DNA from: Parachryseolinea silvisoli
GTDB taxonomy: Bacteria; Bacteroidota; Bacteroidia; Cytophagales; Cyclobacteriaceae
NCBI RefSeq assembly: GCF_021190955.1
Contig: NZ_JAIOAO010000006.1
Coordinates: 248,001 to 312,000 of the forward strand
DNA length: 64,000 nt
Direction of reading: 5' to 3'
The notes under the pieces are model-generated. The model was not told the origin of the DNA, searched no databases, and saw nothing but the letters and a program-made list of their open reading frames with translations. The position numbers were made by a program, and so were the translations under genes. Of this stretch, positions 57,401-64,000 are shown piece after piece (position 1 is the first letter of the stretch; each line of letters opens with the position of its first letter).

Positions 57401-57713
57401 ACGGGGTGCGGGCGAAGAGAAGGCCATTGCCCAATTGTCGCGCAGTGCGGGCATTCACGTCATGGCCTCGGCGGGCAGCGAGCAGTTCGCCACCGAGTTT
57501 ACCGAGTTGGGCCACGGCCTCTTTACATATGTGTTGATCAAGGCCCTGCAGGGCGCAGCAGACGGCGCCCCGCACGACGGCAAGGTTACAATTTATGAAC
57601 TGAAGTCATACATTGACGACCAGGTGCCCGAGATGACACGCCAGCTGAAGGGCAAACCGCAGTATCCGTATACCTTCAGCCGGGGACAAGATTTCCCTGT
57701 GGTAATCGAGTGA
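54483..57713 (+). CDS. Secreted WD40-repeat protein with C-terminal caspase (peptidase C14) domain
   Basis: A 1076-residue protein. A signal peptide (1-17, ending SSSFAQ) suggests export. Residues about 25-645 hold some 14 WD40-type units, enough for two seven-bladed propellers; clear units include GSYDKTIRLWEVKTGREI, ASWDGSVRLWDVGTG and AGADRTIRVWEPATGK. A linker with NPEGYFNG and FFHEFYRPDLLP, usual in bacterial WD40-caspase proteins, leads to a beta-sandwich (about 700-810) and a caspase-like domain (about 830-1076) with the catalytic pair His909 (YYAGHGS) and Cys962 (IIMDACQSGG). Some residues after the cysteine (SVELLATRGAG) look like an autoprocessing loop. The target is unknown. Confidence 0.92.
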   Translation: MRLTFLFVLLTSSSFAQSIETIIQKGHELAVMTVAVSPDSNYIATGSKDKAAKLWEISTGREVRSFLGHEATVTSLAFTPNGQYLLSGSYDKTIRLWEVKTGREIAVITTIDFVGDVAIDPQMRFFVHTGTNDTGYDSAVIYDFKTRRVLVRLPVDPDKGLGTGTDIAISPDGRWMALGQDDRRTSLYDVQQWKLVKDFTAEDEGSCGGCGTRAEFSPDSKFLYTLPHNGIAKKFNLATLALVRTYDKNEEDVTGSALSPDGKKLALATEEDVTVWDEASGKVLAKLVAEEKGQFHRVTFTNSGNELLVTSDNNTAFAWNPTSQKKTSVFTGFLSQRDKGGLDYDPNFYWQSSIAKYVRLKNSLRITPDGKTLIKGKFGTKVKRWDIASGKTVMEYVSHKKGVLSYDLSKDGSKLLTGGGDGKIVLWDLNTGDSLKVIQSYREPIFDIHFNAAETGVISCSWDATMKIHDLATGTMQTYFDFQSYSVYNLLYPDDLYVITARLDNAIQMWEIDTKKEVRNFVGHTDIVGSIQISADRKTLLSASWDGSVRLWDVGTGLMTRKLKDHRGAVHTAIFSTNEKEIYTAGADRTIRVWEPATGKIIRTFQGHNAEVTSLLLSPDGKMLISHSLDGVTKFWDLATGKEFFEHIHLGERDWMVKNPEGYFNGTDDARKNIHFVSGLKTYAVDQFFHEFYRPDLLPKIFQNRGGRDDRKGGIQGKLNSAPPPTVKVAVLPHATEGKAELYIRITDNGAGVENLRVMHNGKSISLDRGALKLPSGKGQTSTYKEVVDLVSGPNSFTAVASNRDHVESDPHTAEIVSDHVSKNSTCYVLSVGINQYKNSKLSLNYARPDAESFSKVIVNDKSTKLFKDIELVTLYDGEATREHILRKLDELSSKIRQEDVFILYYAGHGSMVENKFYFIPTEGLRLYDQAALQKEAIEAGVLQDKLKHIKALKQLIIMDACQSGGSVELLATRGAGEEKAIAQLSRSAGIHVMASAGSEQFATEFTELGHGLFTYVLIKALQGAADGAPHDGKVTIYELKSYIDDQVPEMTRQLKGKPQYPYTFSRGQDFPVVIE

Positions 57714-57797
57714 TAAGAAAATCACGGTAACTGGAACAAAATTGGCAGACATATCGTAAATTAGGTTTACACATAACCCCTGACTTGATTTAAGAAA

Positions 57798-58250
57798 ATG
57801 GTAGAAGCTAACCCCGTTAAATTTTATTTCGCCAAATACTTTTTCCTGGCCTTCGCACTTATCCAGTGGATCGTAGGAGGTATCGTTATCATTGGCCGCG
57901 ACTTTAATGCCAAAAGCTTTTTCATTGCCTTGATCTTTTTCACGCTGGGACTTATTTCCCTCTTTATTTTCTCCATCGTCAGCGACAAGATTCGGCGAGT
58001 AGCGGTCGGCAAAAACAAGATCGTGGTCCTGGAAGGTCACCGCAACATCCGGCTGGAGTGGCCTGAGGTCAAGTCCCTGCGCATTGTACCCTACCTGAAT
58101 ATTTACAAGCTCAAGATCCGGGGCAAAAAAAGCTGCATCTATTTTTTCCCTTCCGATAACATCGATCCGGCGTTTGGCTTCATTGCCAAGGACACCTCTA
58201 AAATGGGCGAGATCGTCGCCAAGCGCAAGAAGGAATTCGGTATCAAGTAA
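57798..58250 (+). CDS. Small membrane protein with a PH-like domain
   Basis: A 150-residue protein with two membrane segments (about 9-32 and 39-62) and a C-terminal domain of about 85 residues with alternating strands (RRVAVGKNKIVVLEGHRNIR, then WPEVKSLRIVPYLNIYKLKI) ending in a basic helix. The outline resembles bacterial PH-like domains of small membrane proteins. No function is assigned. It lies 84 bases after the caspase gene on the same strand and could be a partner, but this rests on position alone. Confidence 0.7.
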   Translation: MVEANPVKFYFAKYFFLAFALIQWIVGGIVIIGRDFNAKSFFIALIFFTLGLISLFIFSIVSDKIRRVAVGKNKIVVLEGHRNIRLEWPEVKSLRIVPYLNIYKLKIRGKKSCIYFFPSDNIDPAFGFIAKDTSKMGEIVAKRKKEFGIK

Positions 58251-58349
58251 TCTTACCGCCGCGGCCCCAGACCAGATCATCCGCCTGGTCATAATGGATG
58301 GGGTTGTTAGCGCATAATCGTACCTTGTTGGCACACAAGATCAACGAGC

Positions 58350-59270
58350 ATGACAGAACGAATCACACGCCGCGAAGCCCTGTTGGGGCTGGCCAGTGCC
58401 AGTCTGTTGCTGTCGTCGTACACGCAGAAAGGCATGGAAAAAGGCATGAACACCCGCCCGATACCGTCGTCGGGGGAGCAACTTCCCCTCGTAGGCCTAG
58501 GCACCTGGATACAGTTTGACGTAGGCAACGACAATGCCGGGCGCCAGCCCCTCACCGAGGTATTAAACCTGATGGCCCAACAAGGTGGTAAGCTGATCGA
58601 TACCTCCCCCATGTATGGCCGCGCCGAAGAAGTGATCGGCGATCTTACGGCTGCCAGCCCTATTCGCGAGAAGCTCTTTTATGCTACAAAGGTTTGGACC
58701 ACGGGGGAAGCTGCCGGCATTCACCAAATGGACGACTCCTTGCGAAAGATGCAGCGCAAAACGATGGACCTGGTCCAGGTACACAACCTCACCGACTGGA
58801 AGACGCACCTCCGCACGCTGCAGCGCCGGAAAGCCGAAGGCAAAGTTCGCTATACCGGCATCACACATTATACTACCTCCGCTCACGCACAACTGGAGCA
58901 GATTCTCAAGACGGAAGCCGTCGACTTCGTACAGTTCAACTATTCCCTCCGCGTACGCAATGCTGAGCGCAGCCTGCTGCAGGCCGCGCAAGAAAAAGGT
59001 GTTGCTGTTATTATCAATGAACCCTTTGAAAAGGGCTCGCTGTTTTCACTAACGAAAGGCAAAGCCCTACCTGCCTGGGCAGCCGACTACGACATTCAAA
59101 GCTGGGCACAGTTCTTCCTGAAATATATACTCTCTCATCCGGCAGTAACATGTGCTATACCGGGTACATCCAGTCCCAAACATGTCGTAGACAACATGCT
59201 CGCGGGGCACGGCACCCTGCCGGATGAAAAAGGTCGTGAGAAAATGGTCGCCCTGATCGAATCTTTATAA
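58350..59270 (+). CDS. Aldo/keto reductase with a possible Tat signal
   Basis: A 306-residue protein. The N-terminus TERITRREALLGLASASLLL has adjacent arginines followed by a hydrophobic run, which looks like a Tat export signal, although the fit to the full SRRxFLK form is only partial. The reductase core has the catalytic tetrad: Asp and Tyr in IDTSPMYGRAEEVIG, Lys in FYATKVWTTG and His in DLVQVHNLTDW. The substrate is unknown. It converges on the thioredoxin-reductase-like gene with a six-base overlap of the ends. Confidence 0.85.
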   Translation: MTERITRREALLGLASASLLLSSYTQKGMEKGMNTRPIPSSGEQLPLVGLGTWIQFDVGNDNAGRQPLTEVLNLMAQQGGKLIDTSPMYGRAEEVIGDLTAASPIREKLFYATKVWTTGEAAGIHQMDDSLRKMQRKTMDLVQVHNLTDWKTHLRTLQRRKAEGKVRYTGITHYTTSAHAQLEQILKTEAVDFVQFNYSLRVRNAERSLLQAAQEKGVAVIINEPFEKGSLFSLTKGKALPAWAADYDIQSWAQFFLKYILSHPAVTCAIPGTSSPKHVVDNMLAGHGTLPDEKGREKMVALIESL

Positions 59271-60185
59271 CGTCTTCAGGTCTTCGTCGATCAATACCCG
59301 GTTTATAAAGGCCGCTGCCTTGGTGCCCATGGCGACAACGTTGCTGACACTACGCATCGGCGAACTGTTATCACCTGCCGCAAACAGGCCTTCGATGTTG
59401 GTCTTCCCAAACTCGTCGATGCGAATAAAATTCATCTCGGTAAAATCAAGGCCCAGCTGTTGTACAATCGCAGGCTGCTCAAAGGGTGCCCGGGTAAAGA
59501 TGGCATCCAACGCTATACGCGATCCATCGTCTAACACCACCTCGCGGATATAACCATCCTTGCCTTCCAACGCCGTAACTTCTTGTTCTACGACCGGTAT
59601 ACCCCACTTCTTGATCTCGGCTTGCTGCGCGGCGGAAAGGGTTGAAGCGCCGTTGGTAAACAAGGTCAACGTTTTGCTCCAGTGCCCGATCAGCTTGGCC
59701 AGATCGTAGGCGGTGTCGCCGTTAGCCAATACTCCCAGTCGGTGCCCTGCAACCTCGTAGCCGTGGCAATACGGGCAATGCAGCACTGAAATACCCCAGG
59801 ACTCTTGTAGCCCGGGAATAGCCGGCAGCCTGTCGCGGATGCCCGTAGCCAGCAGCACCTTCCGGCCTTCAAACGTCTGGCCGCTGGTTGTTTCCACCTG
59901 GAATAGCGTGCCGACGGTTGTTACCTGGGTGGCTTCATCTTCCTGGAAGGTGACGGTGGGATAACGCAGCACCTGGCTTTTGGCCAGCGTAGCGATTTCT
60001 TTGGGTGTGCTGCCGTCTTGTGTCAAAAAGTTGTGGGAGTGCGGTGTCTGTGCGTTACAGGGCTTGCCGCCGTCAATAATGAGTACGCGGCGCAACGAGC
60101 GCCCAAGGGCCATGCCGGCTGACAACCCAGCGTAGCTGCCGCCAACGATAATGACGTCAAAAGTAGAGGTAGAGGTGGATACCAT
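59265..60185 (-). CDS. FAD-dependent thioredoxin-reductase-like oxidoreductase
   Basis: A 306-residue flavoprotein from MVSTSTSTFDVIIVGGSYAG; the open frame extends 11 codons upstream without family likeness. It has the FAD-binding GxGxxG-like IIVGGSYAGLSAG, the redox motif HCPYCHGYE in the second domain, the NADPH-binding stretch RLGVLANGDTAYD, and the end FGKTNIEGLFAAGDNSSP. The CPYC pair suggests a thioredoxin-reductase or disulfide-handling role, but no thioredoxin gene is adjacent. It lies downstream of the YiaA-like gene and its terminator. Confidence 0.88.
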   Translation of the reverse strand: MVSTSTSTFDVIIVGGSYAGLSAGMALGRSLRRVLIIDGGKPCNAQTPHSHNFLTQDGSTPKEIATLAKSQVLRYPTVTFQEDEATQVTTVGTLFQVETTSGQTFEGRKVLLATGIRDRLPAIPGLQESWGISVLHCPYCHGYEVAGHRLGVLANGDTAYDLAKLIGHWSKTLTLFTNGASTLSAAQQAEIKKWGIPVVEQEVTALEGKDGYIREVVLDDGSRIALDAIFTRAPFEQPAIVQQLGLDFTEMNFIRIDEFGKTNIEGLFAAGDNSSPMRSVSNVVAMGTKAAAFINRVLIDEDLKTL

Positions 60186-60257
60186 AGATTTTTTAAGATT
60201 AACTACATGCAACAACATTGCACATAATAATAAGTTCAGGGAAGCCTGAAAAAATAA

Positions 60258-60287
60258 AAAAGGCTGTCCCTGGGAAAACAGCCTTTT
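60258..60287 (-). terminator. Intrinsic terminator after the YiaA-like gene
   Basis: AAAAGGCTGT (60258-60267) and ACAGCCTTTT (60278-60287) form a ten-base stem; on the minus strand it ends in a T-rich run. It lies between the YiaA-like gene and the flavoprotein gene. Confidence 0.8.
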
Positions 60288-60310
60288 GATGATAGGAGAA
60301 GCGGGTGTGG

Positions 60311-60712
60311 TTATCGACCCTCGCTCTCAGCCTTTTTTAAGTCGCGGGTATTTTTCTGTACGGCGATGGCGGCAAACAAGCTCAGGAGGAACGACATGGA
60401 GTAAAAGCCTTTTTCACTTAGGGTTAGTGTGGCATTCCACAGCCCTACCGTTAGCAGCACAATGGCCAGCAGCGTGGAGAACCAGCACAGGCCGTAATAG
60501 ATCTGCGTAACAGCGATTCCTTCCAACTGGTCGCGTACACTTTTTTGTAACGAGATGGCGGCAAACAAGCCGAACATCAACACAGTAAAATAATAACCTT
60601 TTTCATTCAACAGCATGTCGGCATTCCAGAGTCCGATAATGAACGAGATCATACCGGCCAGAAGGGCAATCCAGGAAGCAGCGACAAATGCATTTGATGG
60701 TTTCTGATTCAT
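60311..60712 (-). CDS. YiaA/YiaB-family inner-membrane protein
   Basis: A 133-residue protein with four membrane segments in two similar pairs. The repeated element reads [20 protein letters not shown] with [20 protein letters not shown], and later [20 protein letters not shown] with [20 protein letters not shown]. This doubled YiaAB domain is the family mark. The function is unknown. A 14-base palindrome lies 23 bases upstream. Confidence 0.9.
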   Translation of the reverse strand: MNQKPSNAFVAASWIALLAGMISFIIGLWNADMLLNEKGYYFTVLMFGLFAAISLQKSVRDQLEGIAVTQIYYGLCWFSTLLAIVLLTVGLWNATLTLSEKGFYSMSFLLSLFAAIAVQKNTRDLKKAESEGR

Positions 60713-60734
60713 ATTTTATGTTTTAGGTTAGACC

Positions 60735-60748
60735 GTTTCATATGAAAC
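60735..60748. promoter_or_regulatory. Palindrome GTTTCATATGAAAC upstream of the YiaA-like gene
   Basis: A perfect 14-base inverted repeat in the 146-base gap between the YiaA-like start and the kbl stop, 23 bases before the YiaA-like ATG. Its position suits an operator. The binding protein is unknown. Confidence 0.5.
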
Positions 60749-60805
60749 CGGCACTTCGCCGTGTAAACGGTGTACTGAAACAAAGGTTAGGTTTCGTTTT
60801 TGGAC

Positions 60806-60832
60806 AAAAAAAAAGCCATCCCGAAAGATGGC
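60806..60832 (-). terminator. Intrinsic terminator after kbl
   Basis: GCCATC (60815-60820) and GATGGC (60827-60832) with a six-base loop, followed on the minus strand by a run of nine T. It lies 27 bases after the kbl stop. Confidence 0.8.
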
Positions 60833-60858
60833 CCTATAGTATAATAATTTACGTCGTT

Positions 60859-62070
60859 TTATTTTGCGACAGCCTCTTTTAATACCCCTAGCTCTTTTCC
60901 AACTTCGGTAAAAGCGCGAATGGCCTTATCCAGGTGATGCCGATCGTGACCTGCCGAAATTTGCACACGAATCCGTGCCTGTCCTTTTGCCACGACCGGG
61001 AAGAAGAAACCAATCACATAAATACCTTTCTCCAGCAGACGGTCAGCAAATTGCTGCGCCAACGGCGCGTCGTATAGCATGATCGGTACAATAGGGTGCT
61101 CGCCCGGTTTAATATCGAAGCCGGCCTTCGTCATCTCTGCGCGGAAGTAGTGTGTGTTCTCTTCCAGTTTGTCGCGCAGATCAGTGGTCTCTGACAACAT
61201 ATTAAACACTTCGATTGAGGCGCCGACGATCGACGGCGCCAGGGTATTCGAAAACAAATACGGACGTGAGCGCTGGCGCAACATTTCAATGATCTCTTTG
61301 CGACCCGATGTAAAACCGCCCGATGCACCGCCCAACGCCTTGCCTAGGGTACCGGTGATAATGTCTACACGACCTGTTACTCCCCTGTATTCCGGCACAC
61401 CGCGACCGGTCTTGCCAATGAACCCCGTGGAGTGACACTCGTCGGTCATCACCAATGCTTCATACTTATCCGCGAGGTCACAGATCTTGTCCATTTGAGC
61501 AATGGTGCCGTCCATGGAGAATGCACCGTCGGTCACAACGATGATCTGTTTGGCCCCGGCAGTGCGGGCATCCTGCAGTTGCTTTTCCAGGTCAGCCATA
61601 TCGTTGTGTTTATACCGGTAACGCATGGCTTTGCACAAACGCACGCCGTCAATGATCGACGCATGGTTCAGCTCGTCTGAGATGATGGCATCTTCTGCGC
61701 CCAGCAGCGGTTCGAATACACCGCCGTTGGCGTCAAAGGCTGCCGCGTATAAGATCGTGTCTTCCGTGCCCAGGAATTCCGAAATCTTTTTCTCCAGTGT
61801 CTTATGAATATCTTGTGTGCCACAAATGAACCGTACCGAAGACATCCCAAAGCCGTGTGTATCGATCGCGCGCTTGGCGGCTTCGGTCACACGCGGGTGT
61901 GACGACAAGCCCAGGTAATTATTTGCGCAGAAGTTGATCACCTCTTTGCCTTCGCTGGTCTTTATGTCAGCTCCTTGCGGCGTCGTGATGATCCGCTCTT
62001 TTTTAAAAAGACCGGCCGTGCGGATGGTTTCGAGTTCCTGTTGTAAAAACGGTTGTAGCTTCTTATACAT
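60859..62070 (-). CDS. kbl: Glycine C-acetyltransferase (2-amino-3-ketobutyrate CoA ligase)
   Basis: A PLP enzyme that splits 2-amino-3-ketobutyrate with CoA to glycine and acetyl-CoA, the second step of threonine breakdown. The 403-residue protein has [17 protein letters not shown], the substrate region [31 protein letters not shown], and the PLP lysine in [16 protein letters not shown]. Length matches E. coli Kbl. It lies five bases downstream of the Pro/Ala-rich gene, and the threonine dehydrogenase gene is close by in the opposite direction, which supports this identity over other alpha-oxoamine synthases. Confidence 0.95.
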   Translation of the reverse strand: MYKKLQPFLQQELETIRTAGLFKKERIITTPQGADIKTSEGKEVINFCANNYLGLSSHPRVTEAAKRAIDTHGFGMSSVRFICGTQDIHKTLEKKISEFLGTEDTILYAAAFDANGGVFEPLLGAEDAIISDELNHASIIDGVRLCKAMRYRYKHNDMADLEKQLQDARTAGAKQIIVVTDGAFSMDGTIAQMDKICDLADKYEALVMTDECHSTGFIGKTGRGVPEYRGVTGRVDIITGTLGKALGGASGGFTSGRKEIIEMLRQRSRPYLFSNTLAPSIVGASIEVFNMLSETTDLRDKLEENTHYFRAEMTKAGFDIKPGEHPIVPIMLYDAPLAQQFADRLLEKGIYVIGFFFPVVAKGQARIRVQISAGHDRHHLDKAIRAFTEVGKELGVLKEAVAK

Positions 62071-62075
62071 AGGGT

Positions 62076-62879
62076 TTAATCTGTTTTCGGTTTTGGGGGT
62101 TTGATCACCGGCCGGGCCATACCGGGTTTAGCAGGTTTAGCAGCCGGTGGTGTTTCAGGCGCTGGCGGTGCTGCCTCTGGCGTCGGCTGTGCGTCCGATG
62201 ACGTGACTGCTTCTTGTGAAGATATACCAGCCGTTGCGGTTGTTGACTCCGTGGCAGGTGCCGGTATAGCGGGCTTTATAATAGGACGCGGAACCACAGG
62301 CTTCACGGCAGGCTTTGCTGATGGTGCCGGTGTCTCTGTGGTTTGCGCTGGTATAATATCGTTGGTCGTGTTTTTCCCGGCCGCGGTTGTCTCTGCTTGC
62401 GTAGGCTGTTCTACGGGCGGCTTCGGTTTCATGACCGGTCGCGGAATAACTGGCTTTGCAGCCGCCGGTTTTGCCTGTGGTGTAATGGCAGCAGTATCTG
62501 TGCTGGTACTGGCATCGGCCGGCGGTGTAGCCACTGATGGCGCTTGCGTGACGGATTGTTCGCCTGTCTCCGCGGGCTTCGGCTTGATCATCGGCTTCGC
62601 GATAGCAGGCCTGGCAACGGCGGGCTTTGGTGCAATCGTTTCAGTCGCTGTCGTAGTAACCGGTTGCGATAAAGTTGTAGCGGTTTTCTCTGATATAACC
62701 TCTATCTGTAAAGTATACTTTCTTCGAACCGGATTGATCAGATACAGCTTTTGTGCTGTAAAACTACTGGGGTGCATCTCCGCAAATTCGGCGTCCCACG
62801 TAGCCCACAGGGCAGGCTCTGCCCGCCGGAAAGCCTCCGCATCAATTTTTTTCGATGTCAGGTAATCCCTGAAGTTCAT
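62076..62879 (-). CDS. Pro/Ala/Thr-rich protein with a small conserved N-terminal domain
   Basis: A 267-residue protein. Residues 1-60 ([20 protein letters not shown], then [20 protein letters not shown] and NPVRRKYTL) look like a folded domain that I recall from other Bacteroidota next to kbl or tdh. The remainder is low-complexity with a recurring motif of the kind [14 protein letters not shown] or [14 protein letters not shown], four clear copies, separated by Ala/Thr/Glu/Gln spacers. No signal peptide or membrane segment is seen. The tail may act as a flexible linker or binding platform. It is translated just before kbl. Confidence 0.75.
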   Translation of the reverse strand: MNFRDYLTSKKIDAEAFRRAEPALWATWDAEFAEMHPSSFTAQKLYLINPVRRKYTLQIEVISEKTATTLSQPVTTTATETIAPKPAVARPAIAKPMIKPKPAETGEQSVTQAPSVATPPADASTSTDTAAITPQAKPAAAKPVIPRPVMKPKPPVEQPTQAETTAAGKNTTNDIIPAQTTETPAPSAKPAVKPVVPRPIIKPAIPAPATESTTATAGISSQEAVTSSDAQPTPEAAPPAPETPPAAKPAKPGMARPVIKPPKPKTD

Positions 62880-63013
62880 GGCCGCTAAGTTAATGCAAAA
62901 CCATTCCTAACGTAGAGTAGGCGAATGGTAAATTTTGGTAATTTCGCCCCGCCTTCCTACAAGTACGGGGAACGAGACCAAACCCTTAAAAGGCAAACCA
63001 GAAATTTATACAC

Positions 63014-63979
63014 ATGAAGAAACAGAAAATTCTTGTTATCGGTGCAGGCGGACAACTGGGCTCTGAACTGACGCAAGGCCTTTGGAAGCTTCACGGAAAA
63101 GAGAACGTGATCGCGACCGACATCAAAGATCCGGAAGGCGTGCTCGCCACCGGCAACTTCGAGATCCTGGATGTCATGAAAGAAAACGAGTTTCTCGATT
63201 TCGTGAAAAAGAATGGCTTTACGCAGCTATATCACCTGGCCGCGGTGCTGTCGGCCACGGGTGAAAAAAATCCCAAGTTTGCGTGGCAGTTGAACATGGA
63301 CGGCCTCATTCGCGTGTTGGATGCCGCTGTAAACTATAAAATAGAGAAGGTATACTGGCCCAGCTCTATCGCGGCCTTCGGCCCCACAACGCCTAAAATA
63401 AAAACACCGCAGGATACCATCATGGACCCCACCACAATCTATGGCATCAGCAAACAAGCCGGCGAGCTGTGGTGCAACTGGTATCATAAAAATCGCGGCC
63501 TCGACGTACGCAGCCTGCGTTACCCGGGTCTCATTGGCTACAAGACCAAACCCGGCGGCGGCACAACGGACTATGCCGTCGACATTTTCTTCAAGGCCCT
63601 GACTGAAAAAAAATTCGAATGCTTCCTCAGCGCCGACACCTATCTGCCCATGATGTATATGGACGATGCTGTCAAAGCAACACTTGACCTCATGGAAGCG
63701 CCCGCCGAAAAAATAAACGAGCGCGGCAGCTACAACATCTCTGCCATGAGCTTCTGCCCTGCCGAAATCGCTGCCGAGATCAAAAAGCACATACCCGAGT
63801 TTGAAATCACCTACAAGCCCGACTTCCGTCAGGCCATTGCCGACTCGTGGCCACGCTCTATCAACGACTCCACTGCACGCATTGACTGGGGCTGGGAACC
63901 TCAGTTCGACCTGGCGGGCATGACCGACGATATTCTCAAAAACCTGCCGGTGCTCATGCACGAACAGGCGATGATCTAA
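63014..63979 (+). CDS. L-threonine 3-dehydrogenase, short-chain dehydrogenase type
   Basis: Oxidises L-threonine to 2-amino-3-ketobutyrate with NAD. The 321-residue protein is a SDR/epimerase-fold enzyme: GAGGQLGSELTQGL is the nucleotide motif, VIATDIKD follows, LYHLAAVLSATGEKNP is characteristic of this TDH group, and the catalytic Tyr-Lys pair lies in TTIYGISKQAGELWCNWY. It is not the zinc-dependent medium-chain TDH. kbl is divergent and separated only by the Pro/Ala-rich gene, so the two pathway enzymes are neighbours. The gene ends 21 bases before the right edge. Confidence 0.93.
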   Translation: MKKQKILVIGAGGQLGSELTQGLWKLHGKENVIATDIKDPEGVLATGNFEILDVMKENEFLDFVKKNGFTQLYHLAAVLSATGEKNPKFAWQLNMDGLIRVLDAAVNYKIEKVYWPSSIAAFGPTTPKIKTPQDTIMDPTTIYGISKQAGELWCNWYHKNRGLDVRSLRYPGLIGYKTKPGGGTTDYAVDIFFKALTEKKFECFLSADTYLPMMYMDDAVKATLDLMEAPAEKINERGSYNISAMSFCPAEIAAEIKKHIPEFEITYKPDFRQAIADSWPRSINDSTARIDWGWEPQFDLAGMTDDILKNLPVLMHEQAMI

Positions 63980-64000
63980 AAAAATAGAGCGAGAGCGAAC

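Noticed and set aside
58350-58460. Certain Tat signal on the aldo/keto reductase
   Set aside because: Adjacent arginines and a hydrophobic run are present, but the full motif is not; I keep it as a possibility only.
62101-62865. Open frame of 254 codons opposite the Pro/Ala-rich gene, with Gly/Ala/Val-rich translation
   Set aside because: Arises from the repeated Pro/Ala codons read in reverse; the minus-strand protein has a conserved head and is adjacent to kbl.

Overview
The window looks like chromosome of a member of the Bacteroidota, most likely order Cytophagales. Reasons: several promoters of the Bacteroidota form (TTTG, about 19 bases, TAnnTTTG), orphan sensor kinases with TPR sensor halves, a tRNA-Tyr/Gly/Thr - tuf - tRNA-Trp - secE - nusG - rplKAJL - rpoBC - rpsL - rpsG block, the long PurF variant, FloA/NfeD, an SDR-type threonine dehydrogenase paired with kbl, and BT_3928/DUF1599/folP/cdaA neighbours. 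The genus is not determined. No rRNA, CRISPR array, transposase or prophage gene was seen.

Layout. 1-14600 (minus strand): the translation/transcription block, read from three tRNA genes through tuf, tRNA-Trp, secE, nusG, four ribosomal stalk/L1/L11 genes, rpoB, rpoC, a DUF3467 gene, rpsL and the start of rpsG. 14650-18540: DciA-like protein and recF (minus), then pdhA, a membrane-anchored TPR protein and ribH (plus). 18557-24161: an accessory-looking stretch with a predicted seven-bladed repeat protein, an 830-base AT-rich gap with repeats, an odd long reading frame joining an unknown protein to a PEP-mutase-like enzyme, and three poorly characterised genes. 24264-31114: icd, a CAP-domain secreted protein, clpB and purF. 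31219-41105: complex I genes nuoN to nuoH (minus), with a TPR histidine kinase inserted between nuoI and nuoH, then murI. 42013-47247: a second TPR histidine kinase, floA, a NfeD-like gene and proS. 47408-52592: a low-complexity secreted protein, a FadL-like outer-membrane protein, aroK, a DoxX-type protein and DUF1599. 52651-58250: folP, cdaA (c-di-AMP synthase), a large secreted WD40-caspase protein and a small membrane protein. 58350-63979: aldo/keto reductase, thioredoxin-reductase-like flavoprotein, YiaA-like protein, kbl, a Pro/Ala-rich protein and threonine 3-dehydrogenase.

How the genes work together. The first 14 kb makes core translation and RNA polymerase parts. nuoH-N supply the membrane arm of complex I, and the 4Fe-4S subunit NuoI; nuoA-G must lie elsewhere if the complex is complete. 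kbl and tdh together convert threonine to glycine and acetyl-CoA. folP, cdaA and the WD40-caspase gene follow one another on the plus strand with gaps of about 38 bases.

The points most worth a second look are the WD40-caspase gene beside the c-di-AMP synthase, the kinase embedded in the nuo locus, the apparent frameshift at the start of nuoH, the fused reading frame at 20400-22289, and the broken tRNA-Trp copy carrying a palindromic insert.
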